Assembly: GCA_000169355.1 (NCBI GenBank)
Contig: AAXX01000001.1
Span: 1,178,001 to 1,242,000 of the forward strand
Length of the DNA stretch: 64,000 nucleotides
Direction: 5' to 3'
From: Flavobacteria bacterium BAL38
GTDB lineage: Bacteria > Bacteroidota > Bacteroidia > Flavobacteriales > Flavobacteriaceae
Shown: piece by piece, positions 35,829-45,303 of the stretch
Position numbering within the stretch: the first letter of the stretch is position 1
Layout: the number at the start of each line of letters is the position of its first letter
Position numbers and translations under genes: made by a program
The notes under the pieces: generated by a model
The model's input: the letters and a program-made list of their open reading frames with translations, nothing else
Databases searched by the model: none
Told to the model about the DNA's origin: nothing

Positions 35829-38123
35829 ATGGCTACCAAAAAAGCAAATACAAACGATTTTTCAGAGTATAAAAGAAAATTTTGGCAATTATTTGCCTAC
35901 GGATTTTTAGGAATTATTTTTTTATTCCTTTTTGCCTCGTGGGGATTTTTTGGAAAAATGCCTTCGTTTGACGATTTAGAAAATCCAGATTCAAATGTAG
36001 CAACCGAAATAATTTCCTCTGACGGAGTTGTTATTGGTAAATTTTATAAAGAAAACAGAACACCCGTTAAATACGAAGATTTGCCAAAACATTTAGTTGA
36101 AGCTCTAGTTTCAACTGAAGATGAACGTTTTTACGAACACTCAGGTATCGATGCAAGAGGAACTTTTAGAGCAGTTGTTAAATTAGGAAGAGACGGAGGT
36201 GCCAGTACACTAACACAACAGTTGGCAAAAAATTTATTCCACGGAAGTGATGGTTCAAAGTTTATTCTTTTTAGAGTTATTCAAAAAGTAAAAGAATGGA
36301 TTATTGCTATACGTTTGGAACGTCAATATACTAAACAAGAAATTATCGCTTTGTACTTAAATCAAGTTGATTTTGTAAATGGAGCAGTTGGAATTCGTTC
36401 TGCAGCAAAAATTTATATGAACAAAGAGCCTAAAGACTTAACTGTTGAAGAAAGCGCTTTGTTTGTAGGAATGTTAAAAAACCCTTCATTATATAATCCA
36501 AACAGAAAAAAAAGAGCCAAAATGGTTTTTGACCGAAGAAACACAGTTTTGGGTCAAATGGTAAGAAGCGGCTTTCTTTCTCAAACAAAAGAAAAACAAT
36601 TAGCACAATTACCTATAAAATTAGATTTTAAACCAGAAAGCCATTCTGAAGGAAGCGCAACGTATTTTAGAGAATATCTAAGAGAGTACATGAAAAAATG
36701 GATTAAAACACATTTAAAAGACGACGGAACAGAATATGATTTATATCGCGATGGCTTAAAAATTTATACAACTATCGATTCTAAAATGCAACAATATGCA
36801 GAAGAAGCGGTGGCCGAACATTTAAAAAACTTGCAAAAAGAATTTTTTAGTGCAGCTAAAGATAAAAAGAATGCTCCTTTCGTAGATATTACTCCAGAGC
36901 AAACAGATAAAATCATGTTGCAAGCCATGAAAAATTCTGAACGTTGGAGAAAAATGGATTTGAATGGAAAAACTAAAGATGAAATTTTAAAATCTTTTGA
37001 AGTGCCTGCAAAAATGAAAATCTTTACTTATGAAGGGGAGAAAGACACCATCATGAAACCTAAAGATTCTATTATTTATTACAAACACATGTTGCAAACG
37101 GGTATGATGGCTATGGAGCCAAGAAATGGTCATATCAAAGCATGGGTTGGTGGGGTTAATTACAAATATTTTCAATACGATCACGTTGGTCAAGGAGCAA
37201 GACAAGTAGGTTCTACTTTCAAGCCATTTCTTTACGCAACGGCTATAGAACAATTAGGAATGTCTCCATGTGATTCTATTATAGATAGTTATTTTACTAT
37301 GCCAAAAGGTAAATGGGGTATTGATGCCGATTGGTCTCCAAAAAATTCAGACGGTAATTATAGAGGGACCATTACTTTGCAAAAAGCATTGGCTAATTCT
37401 GTAAATACAGTTTCTGCAAAGTTAATAGATAGAGTAGGTCCACAAGCTGTTGTTGATATGGCAAAAGAATTAGGAGTAACTTCTAATATTCCTGTGCAAC
37501 CATCAATTGCATTAGGAGCTGTAGATATTACAGTAGAGCAAATGGTTGGCGCCATCAGTACCTTTGCAAATCAAGGAGTTTATGTTAAGCCAACATTTAT
37601 TATTAAAATCGAAAATAAAAATGGTGTAGTACTAGACCAAACTGTTTCTTATCAAAAAGATGTTGTAAATAAAGATGTGGCGTATGCTGTTATTAAATTA
37701 ATGGAAGGTGTTACACAATCAGGAACAGGTTCTCGATTAAAATGGGGAGGAGCAGGATTTAAAAATTACGATTATAGTTTTGGTAATCCTATTGCTGGTA
37801 AAACAGGAACTTCGCAAAACAATTCAGACGGATGGTTTATTGGAATGGTGCCTAACTTAGCAACAGGAATTTGGGTAGGAAATGAAGACCGATCAGCTCA
37901 CTTTAGAGACACTAGAAGAGGTCAAGGAGCAACCATGGCATTACCTATTTGGGGAATTTTTATGAAAAAATGTTACGGCGATAGCGATTTAGATGTGTCA
38001 AAAGAACCTTTTGAAAGACCTGAAAATTTATCTATTAAAGTAGATTGTTGGACACCAAAAAAAGTGGTAGATTCAACAGAGATTCCTACTGATGAGCCTA
38101 ACCTAGACGAATTCGGATTATAA
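35829..38123 (+). CDS. Penicillin-binding protein 1A (bifunctional transglycosylase/transpeptidase)
   Basis: A 764-residue class A PBP that polymerises and crosslinks peptidoglycan. A short cytosolic N-terminus and one membrane helix (about 20-42) are followed by the GT51 domain with catalytic Glu97 in STEDERFYEH and 'GGASTLTQQLAKNLF'. The transpeptidase has Ser462-x-x-Lys465 (GSTFKPF), SVN at 524-526 and KTG at 658-660. All active residues are present. It belongs to the ricT-gldH-pbp1A-scoA strand run with tight spacing (1 base from gldH, 18 bases to scoA). It acts on the periplasmic face of the inner membrane. Confidence 0.96.
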   Translation: MATKKANTNDFSEYKRKFWQLFAYGFLGIIFLFLFASWGFFGKMPSFDDLENPDSNVATEIISSDGVVIGKFYKENRTPVKYEDLPKHLVEALVSTEDERFYEHSGIDARGTFRAVVKLGRDGGASTLTQQLAKNLFHGSDGSKFILFRVIQKVKEWIIAIRLERQYTKQEIIALYLNQVDFVNGAVGIRSAAKIYMNKEPKDLTVEESALFVGMLKNPSLYNPNRKKRAKMVFDRRNTVLGQMVRSGFLSQTKEKQLAQLPIKLDFKPESHSEGSATYFREYLREYMKKWIKTHLKDDGTEYDLYRDGLKIYTTIDSKMQQYAEEAVAEHLKNLQKEFFSAAKDKKNAPFVDITPEQTDKIMLQAMKNSERWRKMDLNGKTKDEILKSFEVPAKMKIFTYEGEKDTIMKPKDSIIYYKHMLQTGMMAMEPRNGHIKAWVGGVNYKYFQYDHVGQGARQVGSTFKPFLYATAIEQLGMSPCDSIIDSYFTMPKGKWGIDADWSPKNSDGNYRGTITLQKALANSVNTVSAKLIDRVGPQAVVDMAKELGVTSNIPVQPSIALGAVDITVEQMVGAISTFANQGVYVKPTFIIKIENKNGVVLDQTVSYQKDVVNKDVAYAVIKLMEGVTQSGTGSRLKWGGAGFKNYDYSFGNPIAGKTGTSQNNSDGWFIGMVPNLATGIWVGNEDRSAHFRDTRRGQGATMALPIWGIFMKKCYGDSDLDVSKEPFERPENLSIKVDCWTPKKVVDSTEIPTDEPNLDEFGL

Positions 38124-38141
38124 ACAACAACAAACTAAAAT

Positions 38142-38840
38142 ATGATTTCTAGAAAAGTTAATAACGTTAAAGAAGCGTTGGAAGGAATTCAAGACGGACA
38201 AACCATTATGTTAGGTGGGTTTGGATTATGTGGAATTCCAGAAAATAGTATTGCTGAATTAGTAAATAAAAACGTAACCAATTTAACTTGTATTTCAAAC
38301 AATGCAGGTGTAGATGATTTCGGATTGGGATTACTATTACAAAAACGTCAAATTACAAAAATGATTTCTTCTTATGTAGGAGAAAATGCAGAATTTGAAC
38401 GTCAAATGCTTTCAGGTGAATTAGATGTAGAACTAACACCACAAGGAACTTTAGCTGAAAAATGCCGTGCTGCTCAAGCTGGAATTCCTGCTTTTTTTAC
38501 ACCAGCAGGTTACGGAACTGAAGTCGCAGAAGGAAAAGAAACTCGTGAATTCAACGGAAAAATGCACGTAATGGAATTGGCATACAAAGCTGATTTTTCT
38601 ATCGTAAAAGCATGGAAAGGCGACGAAGCAGGAAACCTTATTTTCAAAGGAACGGCTCGTAATTTCAACGCTTGTATGGCAGGTGCTGCAAAAATCACAA
38701 TTGCTGAGGTAGAAGAATTAGTCCCAGCTGGAACTTTAAATCCAAACGAAATTCACATTCCTGGAATTATGGTCAACCGTATTTTCCAAGGAGAGAAGTT
38801 TGAAAAAAGAATTGAGCAAAGAACAGTTCGTAAAAAGTAA
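38142..38840 (+). CDS. scoA: 3-oxoacid CoA-transferase subunit A
   Basis: A 232-residue alpha subunit of a class I CoA transferase that moves CoA from succinyl-CoA to acetoacetate. '[19 protein letters not shown]', '[14 protein letters not shown]' and '[21 protein letters not shown]' are family blocks. The beta subunit, normally the next gene, is found only at 40835: two unrelated membrane-protein genes lie between. It follows pbp1A by 18 bases. The 3' side carries a 15-base string shared with the rlmI-like gene's 3' side. The pair would work in ketone-body or branched-chain and aromatic catabolism in the cytosol. Confidence 0.95.
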   Translation: MISRKVNNVKEALEGIQDGQTIMLGGFGLCGIPENSIAELVNKNVTNLTCISNNAGVDDFGLGLLLQKRQITKMISSYVGENAEFERQMLSGELDVELTPQGTLAEKCRAAQAGIPAFFTPAGYGTEVAEGKETREFNGKMHVMELAYKADFSIVKAWKGDEAGNLIFKGTARNFNACMAGAAKITIAEVEELVPAGTLNPNEIHIPGIMVNRIFQGEKFEKRIEQRTVRKK

Positions 38841-38855
38841 TCAGTGTTCAGTTTT
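38841..38855. repeat. 15-base string repeated at 42801
   Basis: TCAGTGTTCAGTTTT directly follows the scoA stop. The same 15 bases occur 10 bases after the stop of the rlmI-like gene (42801-42815). Probably a fragment of a dispersed intergenic repeat. Confidence 0.5.
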
Positions 38856-38974
38856 GTGATTAGAAAAAGAAGAGAATGTAAAAAGTTAATACAAGAAGTC
38901 AGTTTTTTAATATAACTTAAAAAAGCAATAGCAAACGTATTAGTTTTTACTAAAAAGATGAAAATAACCGTTAT

Positions 38975-39946
38975 ATGAATAAAGATGATATTTTTATTTT
39001 ATTAAGTTTAGGATATGGGATTGGTGGAATTCTTTTTTCGTGTATCTATACCTATTTTGTAATCAAATACACCAAATCATTACTATCTAAATGGGGTTTA
39101 ATTTTTTTATTAGTTATAATTGGAGGTTCTATTTTATATCAATATCTTCCAATTTTTAATAATAATGGTAGGGTAGCTTTTGTAGATGAAACCAATTTTC
39201 TTGCCATTGCATTTCTTTTCACCCCTTTTCTTTTTTTAATTGTTAGAGATATAACATATTTAAATACTAATTTAATAAAACTTAAAATCAAAGACGCTCA
39301 AGAAATTGCCAAACAAACAAAATTGGAGGTTGTTGGTATTGATGAAAATCTAAAACATAATAGATTAGATTTATTTAAAATCTTTTATCGTGGAAAATTA
39401 AATGGGATATACAATTTTAATTTGTTAAGTTCTTGTGATTATCCAGTAATGAAATTGAATAGTAATGCTGACCCAAGATTTCATTATTATGGCTATTATA
39501 AAAGATTTACTTTTCAAATCAATGAAAAGTATCCTCATAGATTTTTTATATCAACTTCTCATAATTTAGAAATTGAAAACAGTATGGAAAATTTAATTCC
39601 TTTTATATCTAACAATACTAAATTTAATGATCTTTTTGGTATATATATTGAATCTAATAGTAGCTCACACTTATTTTTTAATGACATTAAAGTTCAACAA
39701 ATATTAATTGATAACTTTACAAATATTAAAGGATATATTGATTTTAATTTTGAAATTGGAAAAGGTAAATTTAAGTCATCTGAAATAAATGAAAATTCTA
39801 TTTCAACCTTTAATAGAAATTGGAGAAATATTGTTAATCAAATGCACATTAAAGATATTTCTTTAAAAATTAAACTTTTAGAGGAATTAATTTCTGAATG
39901 GGATTATATTAATTCAACTTATCAGCATCAAAGTGAAACAACCTAA
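38975..39946 (+). CDS. Membrane protein of unknown function, first gene of the scoA/scoB cassette
   Basis: I do not recognise this 323-residue protein. It has three N-terminal membrane segments (about 7-30, 38-58 and 72-92) and a large soluble C-terminal part (about 95-323), mainly polar and Asn/Lys-rich with predicted mixed structure. The base composition is very AT-rich even for this genome. The 3' end overlaps the next gene by 14 bases, so the two are surely a functional pair. They sit between scoA and scoB, genes normally adjacent, which suggests insertion. There is no signal peptide, enzymatic motif or similarity to a mobile-element protein. A role in defence, signalling or envelope stress is open. 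Confidence 0.7.
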   Translation: MNKDDIFILLSLGYGIGGILFSCIYTYFVIKYTKSLLSKWGLIFLLVIIGGSILYQYLPIFNNNGRVAFVDETNFLAIAFLFTPFLFLIVRDITYLNTNLIKLKIKDAQEIAKQTKLEVVGIDENLKHNRLDLFKIFYRGKLNGIYNFNLLSSCDYPVMKLNSNADPRFHYYGYYKRFTFQINEKYPHRFFISTSHNLEIENSMENLIPFISNNTKFNDLFGIYIESNSSSHLFFNDIKVQQILIDNFTNIKGYIDFNFEIGKGKFKSSEINENSISTFNRNWRNIVNQMHIKDISLKIKLLEELISEWDYINSTYQHQSETT

Positions 39947-40751
39947 TTCATATTGGAAAATAACAGACGATTGTGTTGTTTTTATTAACACTTCGAATTT
40001 AACGATTTCCTTTAATAAAGGAACAGATCGACATTATGACAACATAAGTATTGAAGAAAATTTAGAAAAAGTAATAGAAAACAACAGTACAGTTATAGAT
40101 AATCTATACAGCAATAATTTTTCAAATGAATTAATTGAAGAAATAATTCAAGCAGTAAACTATTTTCATTCTGATGAATATATCATTACTTTAAAATCTG
40201 ATGAACAGATAAAAATTAAAAAATTAAAACAAAACAAGGATAGAGAACAATTTGTAGAACAAACGCTGCCACAAAAAATTGAAAATAGTATTATAAAGAT
40301 AAAGCAAAACAATAAAAAAGCTATTATTCTTTACATTGTTCTAATTTTTATTATTATGTTAACACCTATTATTTGGAGTTTTTATAATGAAAAAGCATTT
40401 GTTTTTCTTATACCAATATCTATTTTTATTGCAGTATTTATTTATCAGATTTCGAAATTAATTAATTTAAAACCAATGTATGGAGAAGCAAATGTTATTG
40501 AAATTTATGCTTCTAATGGTTCTTACACAAATCCTGTTTCTGGTAAGTTAAACATTCCATCAGTCATATATGTTAAAGTAGAAAAACATAAGCTTTATCA
40601 AATAAAAAACAATAGTATCGATTATTCTAATAGTAAAAGTGTTGAACAATGTAGCTATCAATTTACAAACGTATTAAACTCTGTTATTTTAAATAAAAAA
40701 CACATACAATTTGTTTTAAATACAGATAATGAAATTAAAATTTTAGAATAG
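39933..40751 (+). CDS. Membrane protein of unknown function, second gene of the scoA/scoB cassette
   Basis: A 272-residue protein that I do not recognise. The N-terminal about 125 residues are soluble ('MKQPNSYWKITDDCVVFINTS' beginning), two membrane helices lie at about 130-148 and 154-174, and a soluble beta-rich C-terminus of about 95 residues follows. The start overlaps the preceding gene by 14 bases, giving translational coupling. Both soluble parts should face the same side, probably the cytosol, because a two-helix hairpin separates them. No catalytic residues stand out. Together with its partner it forms a compact two-protein membrane unit splitting the scoAB operon. Confidence 0.7.
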   Translation: MKQPNSYWKITDDCVVFINTSNLTISFNKGTDRHYDNISIEENLEKVIENNSTVIDNLYSNNFSNELIEEIIQAVNYFHSDEYIITLKSDEQIKIKKLKQNKDREQFVEQTLPQKIENSIIKIKQNNKKAIILYIVLIFIIMLTPIIWSFYNEKAFVFLIPISIFIAVFIYQISKLINLKPMYGEANVIEIYASNGSYTNPVSGKLNIPSVIYVKVEKHKLYQIKNNSIDYSNSKSVEQCSYQFTNVLNSVILNKKHIQFVLNTDNEIKILE

Positions 40752-40834
40752 TTTTATTTTAAAGTTAGGAAGAAAAAATAAATTATATTTATAAAAAGTA
40801 AAGATGAAAACCGCTTATTAATAACAAAAATTAT

Positions 40835-41491
40835 ATGTTAACAAAAGAAGATATAGCAAAAAGAATAGCACAAGAAGTTAAAGACGGGTATTATGTAAAT
40901 TTAGGAATTGGAATACCAACGCTTGTTGCGAATTATGTTCGTACGGATATTTCGGTGGAATTTCAGTCTGAAAATGGCGTGTTAGGTATGGGTCCATTTC
41001 CATTTGAAGGAGAAGAAGATGCCGATATCATCAACGCAGGAAAACAAACGATTACAACTTTACCAGGAGCAAGTTTCTTTGATTCGGCATTTAGTTTTGG
41101 AATGATTCGTGCGCAAAAAGTAGATTTAACTATTTTAGGTGCAATGGAAGTTTCTGAAAATGGAGACATTGCCAACTGGAAAATTCCAGGAAAAATGGTA
41201 AAAGGAATGGGTGGCGCTATGGATTTAGTAGCTTCAGCAGAAAATATTATCGTAGCTATGATGCACGTAAACAAAGCTGGGGAATCGAAAATCTTAAAAA
41301 AATGTACCCTTCCATTAACCGGTGTAGGATGTGTTAAAAAAGTAGTTACTGAATTAGCCGTTTTAGAAGTAACTCCAAAAGGATTCAAATTATTAGAACG
41401 CGCACCAGGTGTTTCAGTTGAAGATATCATCAAAGCAACCGAAGCCGATTTAATTATTGAAGGAGATATTCCTGAAATGAAAATCGATTAA
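40835..41491 (+). CDS. scoB: 3-oxoacid CoA-transferase subunit B
   Basis: A 218-residue beta subunit of succinyl-CoA:3-ketoacid CoA transferase. It carries 'VNLGIGIPTLVANYV' and the catalytic glutamate motif SENG in 'FQSENGVLGMG'. 'GAMDLVASAENIIVAMMH' and 'LPLTGVGCVKKVVTELAV' are further family blocks. It must pair with the scoA product, but its gene is nearly 2 kb away behind a two-gene insert. The 83-base gap upstream has no convincing promoter of the TAnnTTTG type (a TATATTTA is present), so expression may depend on read-through from the insert. Confidence 0.95.
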   Translation: MLTKEDIAKRIAQEVKDGYYVNLGIGIPTLVANYVRTDISVEFQSENGVLGMGPFPFEGEEDADIINAGKQTITTLPGASFFDSAFSFGMIRAQKVDLTILGAMEVSENGDIANWKIPGKMVKGMGGAMDLVASAENIIVAMMHVNKAGESKILKKCTLPLTGVGCVKKVVTELAVLEVTPKGFKLLERAPGVSVEDIIKATEADLIIEGDIPEMKID

Positions 41492-41506
41492 TAATGAATT
41501 TTTTGT

Positions 41507-41609
41507 TTACCGCAGATTCGCAGATTACAATTTTTAACATCTGTGGATCTGCTTTTTACTTCTATTTAATCCAATAAAAAACAAATAATAATCTGCGAAT
41601 CCGCGGTAA
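41507..41609. repeat. Long inverted repeat element between scoB and the rlmI-like gene
   Basis: The 21-base arms at 41507-41527 and 41589-41609 are reverse complements at 20 of 21 positions, with CGCAGATTCGCAGA as part of the left arm. The 61-base centre is AT-rich except for a related CTGTGGATCTGC. The arms end at or near TTACCG. It has the look of a non-coding REP or MITE-type element without flanking coding capacity. Confidence 0.7.
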
Positions 41610-41623
41610 TATTTTCAAGAAAA

Positions 41624-42790
41624 ATGAGCTTACCAAAAGTAATTCTAAAATCAGGTAAAGAAAAATCTATTCAACGTCGTCACCCTTGGATTTTCAGTGG
41701 TGCGGTTTATGGCGTGAGTCGTGAAATAAACGATGGCGAAATGGTCGATGTAGTCGATTCGAAAAACCAACATTTAGGAACAGGTTATTTCAGCGATAAA
41801 GGAAGTATTGTAGTTCGAATTTTGGCTTTCGGAGATGAATCATTTTCTGAGAACTTTTGGGCATCCAAATTACAATCGGCTTGGGAATTACGTTGGAAAT
41901 TATTGGATTTGGAAGTTACCAATGCTTTTCGTGTTATTCATGGTGAAGGAGATGGAATTCCGGGTTTAATCATCGATTATTACGATAAAAATTGGGTAAT
42001 TCAGGCGCATTCTACAGGTATTTTTCTTCAAATGGAGCAAATAGCTGAAGCCATAAAATCCAATTTTTCAACGTATTGCGAAACCATTTATTGTAAAAGT
42101 TCAGGAACATTACCTAACATAGGTACCGATTATTTTTTATTTGGTAATAGAGCAGAAGCAGTTGCAAAAGAGAACAACATTTTGTTTTCAGTAAATTGGG
42201 TAGAAGGACAAAAAACAGGTTTCTTCTTAGACCAACGCGAAAACCGAAAATTGCTAGGCGAATTCTCAAAAGGCAAAAAAGTACTAAATACGTTTTGTTA
42301 CACAGGCGGATTTTCCATTTACGCGATGAGCTCAGGAGCAGAATTGGTTACCTCGGTGGATATTTCTCAAAAAGCAGTAGATTTGGCAGCGAGTAATATG
42401 GAATTGAATTTTCCAAATGCTAATCATAAAGCTGTAGCTGACGATGTGTTCAATTTCATGAAAGAACACACGCAACAATACGATGTTATTATTTTAGATC
42501 CACCCGCTTTCGCGAAAAGCATCAAAAGCAAACACACCGCAACTCAAGCCTACAAACGTTTAAACATAGCAGGATTAAAAGCCTTAGCACCTAACGGGAT
42601 TTTATTCACGTTTTCGTGCTCACAAGTAATTGACGATGTTTTGTTTTACAACACGGTTGCCGCCGCAGCTATAGAAACCGGAAGAAACATCCGAGTTTTA
42701 CACAAACTAGAACAAGGACCAGATCATCCAACGAATATTTACCATCCAGAAGGTCATTATTTGAAAGGGTTGGTGTTGTTTGTGGAGTAG
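41624..42790 (+). CDS. rlmI: Class I SAM-dependent 23S rRNA methyltransferase (RlmI-like)
   Basis: A 388-residue protein. The N-terminal PUA domain ('RRHPWIFSGAVYGV') is followed by the small EEHEE-type domain ('RVIHGEGDGIPGLIIDYYDKNWV') and the Rossmann methyltransferase domain with 'VLNTFCYTGGFSIYA' for SAM and 'DVIILDPPAFAKS' as motif IV. These match RlmI, which makes m5C1962 in 23S rRNA. A Cys follows in 'FTFSCSQV', as expected for an m5C enzyme. It is single, between an inverted-repeat element and a lipoprotein gene. RlmI-like proteins in Bacteroidota may differ in target. Confidence 0.88.
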   Translation: MSLPKVILKSGKEKSIQRRHPWIFSGAVYGVSREINDGEMVDVVDSKNQHLGTGYFSDKGSIVVRILAFGDESFSENFWASKLQSAWELRWKLLDLEVTNAFRVIHGEGDGIPGLIIDYYDKNWVIQAHSTGIFLQMEQIAEAIKSNFSTYCETIYCKSSGTLPNIGTDYFLFGNRAEAVAKENNILFSVNWVEGQKTGFFLDQRENRKLLGEFSKGKKVLNTFCYTGGFSIYAMSSGAELVTSVDISQKAVDLAASNMELNFPNANHKAVADDVFNFMKEHTQQYDVIILDPPAFAKSIKSKHTATQAYKRLNIAGLKALAPNGILFTFSCSQVIDDVLFYNTVAAAAIETGRNIRVLHKLEQGPDHPTNIYHPEGHYLKGLVLFVE

Positions 42791-42800
42791 TTTTAAGTGG

Positions 42801-42815
42801 TCAGTGTTCAGTTTT
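42801..42815. repeat. 15-base string repeated from 38841
   Basis: A second copy of TCAGTGTTCAGTTTT, followed by a further partial copy (AGTGTTCAGTATTTT), between the rlmI-like gene and the next lipoprotein. Confidence 0.5.
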
Positions 42816-42838
42816 AGTGTTCAGTATTTTGCGCATAG

Positions 42839-42860
42839 TTTGTCATTCCGAAGGAATCTC
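42839..42860. repeat. Short REP-like element
   Basis: The string contains GTCATTCCGAAGGAATCTC with the inverted core ATTCC-GAA-GGAAT (42845-42857). It resembles a widespread intergenic repeat type of this phylum and lies 20 bases before the next start codon. Confidence 0.45.
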
Positions 42861-42880
42861 ATAAATTTATTTATTAAATT

Positions 42881-43594
42881 ATGATTAGAGTTTTTAGCTT
42901 CTTTTTTTTTACTCTTTTTTTGTTTAGTTGTAAGCAGAAAACGGAACTATTACATGCTGAATTAAAGTTGTTTAACATGAAAGTAGACTTTAAACTTTAT
43001 AGTGATAGCACTTACATTGTGAAAAGCATTTATGAATTTGATTCTATAAAAAATGAAACTCTTAAAGGAAATTATAAATTACTAAATGATACACTTGTTT
43101 GTTTTGGAGATTTTAAATTCAAGGGTTATTTAAAAAATAATTTTATTGAATCTAACGATGAATATGAAAAATATGAAATCTTAAATTCAAAAATAAATTC
43201 ATATTCAAAAATTGATTTCAATAAGTTTCCAACTTATACAACTTTTACATTTAGTAAGTCAAAAGGATATAATCATTTTGAAAGTACCGCAATTCCTTAC
43301 GAATTAACAGAAAATGATTTAATTAAAATAGATTCCATTTTACCAATTTGCATGAATAAAACAAGTTATTTCAAAGGAGTGAAGAAAACAGACAACTATT
43401 CAAAACAATGTGTTGCAACAAAAAACAGGAATGATGAAATAGAAGTTTGGATTAATTGCGCATGCTCAGGAATAGCTAAAGAGTCATTCAAATATTTCAT
43501 AGGGGCTGTTTATGATGGAGGACATTGTTTTTTTAGATTAAAAATTAATTTAACTACAAAAGAATGTTTTGATGTTGTTGTAAATGGTTATTAA
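42881..43594 (+). CDS. Lipoprotein of unknown function
   Basis: A 237-residue protein with a lipoprotein signal peptide: a run of Phe/Leu then 'LFLFSC' with Cys17. The mature part is polar and beta-rich, with two Cys residues close together in 'WINCACSG' and a third in 'SKQCVATK'. I do not recognise a family. It stands alone between interspersed repeats and the convergent fumarase gene. It is probably exported and lipid-anchored. Confidence 0.75.
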   Translation: MIRVFSFFFFTLFLFSCKQKTELLHAELKLFNMKVDFKLYSDSTYIVKSIYEFDSIKNETLKGNYKLLNDTLVCFGDFKFKGYLKNNFIESNDEYEKYEILNSKINSYSKIDFNKFPTYTTFTFSKSKGYNHFESTAIPYELTENDLIKIDSILPICMNKTSYFKGVKKTDNYSKQCVATKNRNDEIEVWINCACSGIAKESFKYFIGAVYDGGHCFFRLKINLTTKECFDVVVNGY

Positions 43595-43596
43595 AA

Positions 43597-43658
43597 AAAC
43601 CTGCAAGTCTTTCAACTCACAGGCTATCTTAATACTTAATTCTTCTATCTTAATACTT
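43597..43658. terminator. Weak hairpin and 14-base direct repeat between convergent genes
   Basis: CCTGCAAGT and ACTCACAGG form an imperfect 9-base stem (7 of 9 paired) at 43600-43626. CTATCTTAATACTT then occurs twice (43624-43637 and 43645-43658), the second copy reaching the fumarase stop. Function in termination is possible but weak. Confidence 0.3.
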
Positions 43659-45259
43659 TAAAGATTCATAAAAAAATCATTTCCTTTATCATCTGTAATA
43701 ATAAACGCAGGGAAATCTTTTACTTCAATTTTACGAACAGCTTCCATTCCTAATTCTGGGAAATCAACCACTTCAACACTTAAGATGTTTTCTTTTGCTA
43801 AGATTGCAGCAGGACCACCAATTGATCCTAAATAGAAACCACCATAAGTAGCACAAGCATCAGTAACCGCTTGCGTTCTATTTCCTTTTGCTAACATAAT
43901 CATACTTCCACCTGCTGCCTGAAACTCGTTTACATAAACGTCCATTCTTCCTGCAGTTGTAGGTCCAAAACTTCCTGAAGGCATTCCGTCTGGTGTTTTA
44001 GCCGGACCTGCGTAATATACTGGGTGATTTTTGAAATACTTGGGCATTGGTTTTCCAGCGTCTAATAATTCTTTAATTTTTGCATGTGCTATATCACGAG
44101 CCACAATTAATGTTCCGTTTAATTTTAAACGTGTTTTAATAGGGTATTTAGATAAATCGGCTAAGATTTCAGCCATTGGTCGGTTCAAATCCACATCAAC
44201 TGCTGGTGCTAAATGAGGAGCTGTTGCTGGTAAAAATTGTGCCGGATTGGTTTCTAATTGCTCTAAGAAAATACCGTCTTTGGTAATTTTACCTTTAATA
44301 TTTCTATCTGCCGAACAAGAAACTCCCATTCCCACTGGGCAAGAGGCAGCATGTCGCGGTAAACGAATGACGCGAACATCATGTGTTAAATATTTTCCAC
44401 CAAATTGAGCTCCAATTTGACTTTCTTGACAAATGATTTGTACTCTTTTTTCCCACTCTAAATCACGAAACGCCTGACCAGCCATGTTTCCAGAAGTAGG
44501 TAAATTATCATAATATCCTGCCGATGCTTTTTTAACTGCTGCTAAATTAGCTTCTGCCGAAGTTCCACCAATTACTAATGCTAAGTGATAAGGCGGACAA
44601 GCCGCTGTTCCTAAATCTAAAATACGCTCACGAACAAATTCTTCCATTGATTTGTCGTTCAACAACGATTTTGTTTTTTGATATAAGAATGTTTTGTTTG
44701 CCGAACCACCACCTTTTGTTAAAAATAAAAATTCATACGAATTTCCTTTTTTAGCATAAATATCAATTTGTGCCGGAAGATTGGAACCTGAGTTTTTTTC
44801 TTCAAACATTGAAATCGGAACAATTTGCGAGTAACGAAGATTTTTATTTTGGTAGGTGTTAAAAATCCCTTTAGACAACCATTCGCCATCATCAACTCCG
44901 GTGTATACATTTTCACCTTTTTTAGCAACAACAATAGCAGTTCCTGTATCTTGGCAAGAAGGCAATTGTCCTTCAACAGCAATTGATGCGTTTTGCAACA
45001 AATTATAAGCCACAAAACGATCGTTGTCTGTTGCTTCTGGGTCTTCAATAATGTGTCGCAGTTTTTGTAAATGTGCCGAACGCAGCATAAACGAAACATC
45101 GTCCATAGCTTCTTGTGCTAATAATTCTAAACCTTTTGGGTCAACCACTAAGATTTCTCTGTCGCCAAGTTGCTCTACTTTTACGTAATCTGAAGTTAAT
45201 TTTTTGTATTGAGTATCGTCTTTTAAAATAGGATACGGGTCTTGATATAAAAAGTCCAT
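43658..45259 (-). CDS. Class I (iron-sulfur) fumarate hydratase
   Basis: A 533-residue fused alpha/beta class I fumarase that interconverts fumarate and malate in the TCA cycle with an oxygen-sensitive 4Fe-4S cluster. Candidate cluster Cys residues are Cys102 in '[13 protein letters not shown]', and those in '[14 protein letters not shown]' and '[16 protein letters not shown]'. The C-terminal half contains '[21 protein letters not shown]'. The length fits the FumA/FumB type. It is the last gene of a minus-strand run with a small membrane protein and an SpmAB-like protein upstream. The oxaloacetate tautomerase activity seen in some homologues cannot be judged. Confidence 0.93.
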   Translation of the reverse strand: MDFLYQDPYPILKDDTQYKKLTSDYVKVEQLGDREILVVDPKGLELLAQEAMDDVSFMLRSAHLQKLRHIIEDPEATDNDRFVAYNLLQNASIAVEGQLPSCQDTGTAIVVAKKGENVYTGVDDGEWLSKGIFNTYQNKNLRYSQIVPISMFEEKNSGSNLPAQIDIYAKKGNSYEFLFLTKGGGSANKTFLYQKTKSLLNDKSMEEFVRERILDLGTAACPPYHLALVIGGTSAEANLAAVKKASAGYYDNLPTSGNMAGQAFRDLEWEKRVQIICQESQIGAQFGGKYLTHDVRVIRLPRHAASCPVGMGVSCSADRNIKGKITKDGIFLEQLETNPAQFLPATAPHLAPAVDVDLNRPMAEILADLSKYPIKTRLKLNGTLIVARDIAHAKIKELLDAGKPMPKYFKNHPVYYAGPAKTPDGMPSGSFGPTTAGRMDVYVNEFQAAGGSMIMLAKGNRTQAVTDACATYGGFYLGSIGGPAAILAKENILSVEVVDFPELGMEAVRKIEVKDFPAFIITDDKGNDFFMNL

Positions 45260-45303
45260 TGTGTGTATGTTTTGAAAGGTAAAGTTACGGAATGTTAATT
45301 AAT

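Noticed and set aside
40963..41433. 156-codon minus-strand ORF inside scoB
   Set aside because: It is antisense to a fully conserved CoA transferase subunit and shows no independent signal.
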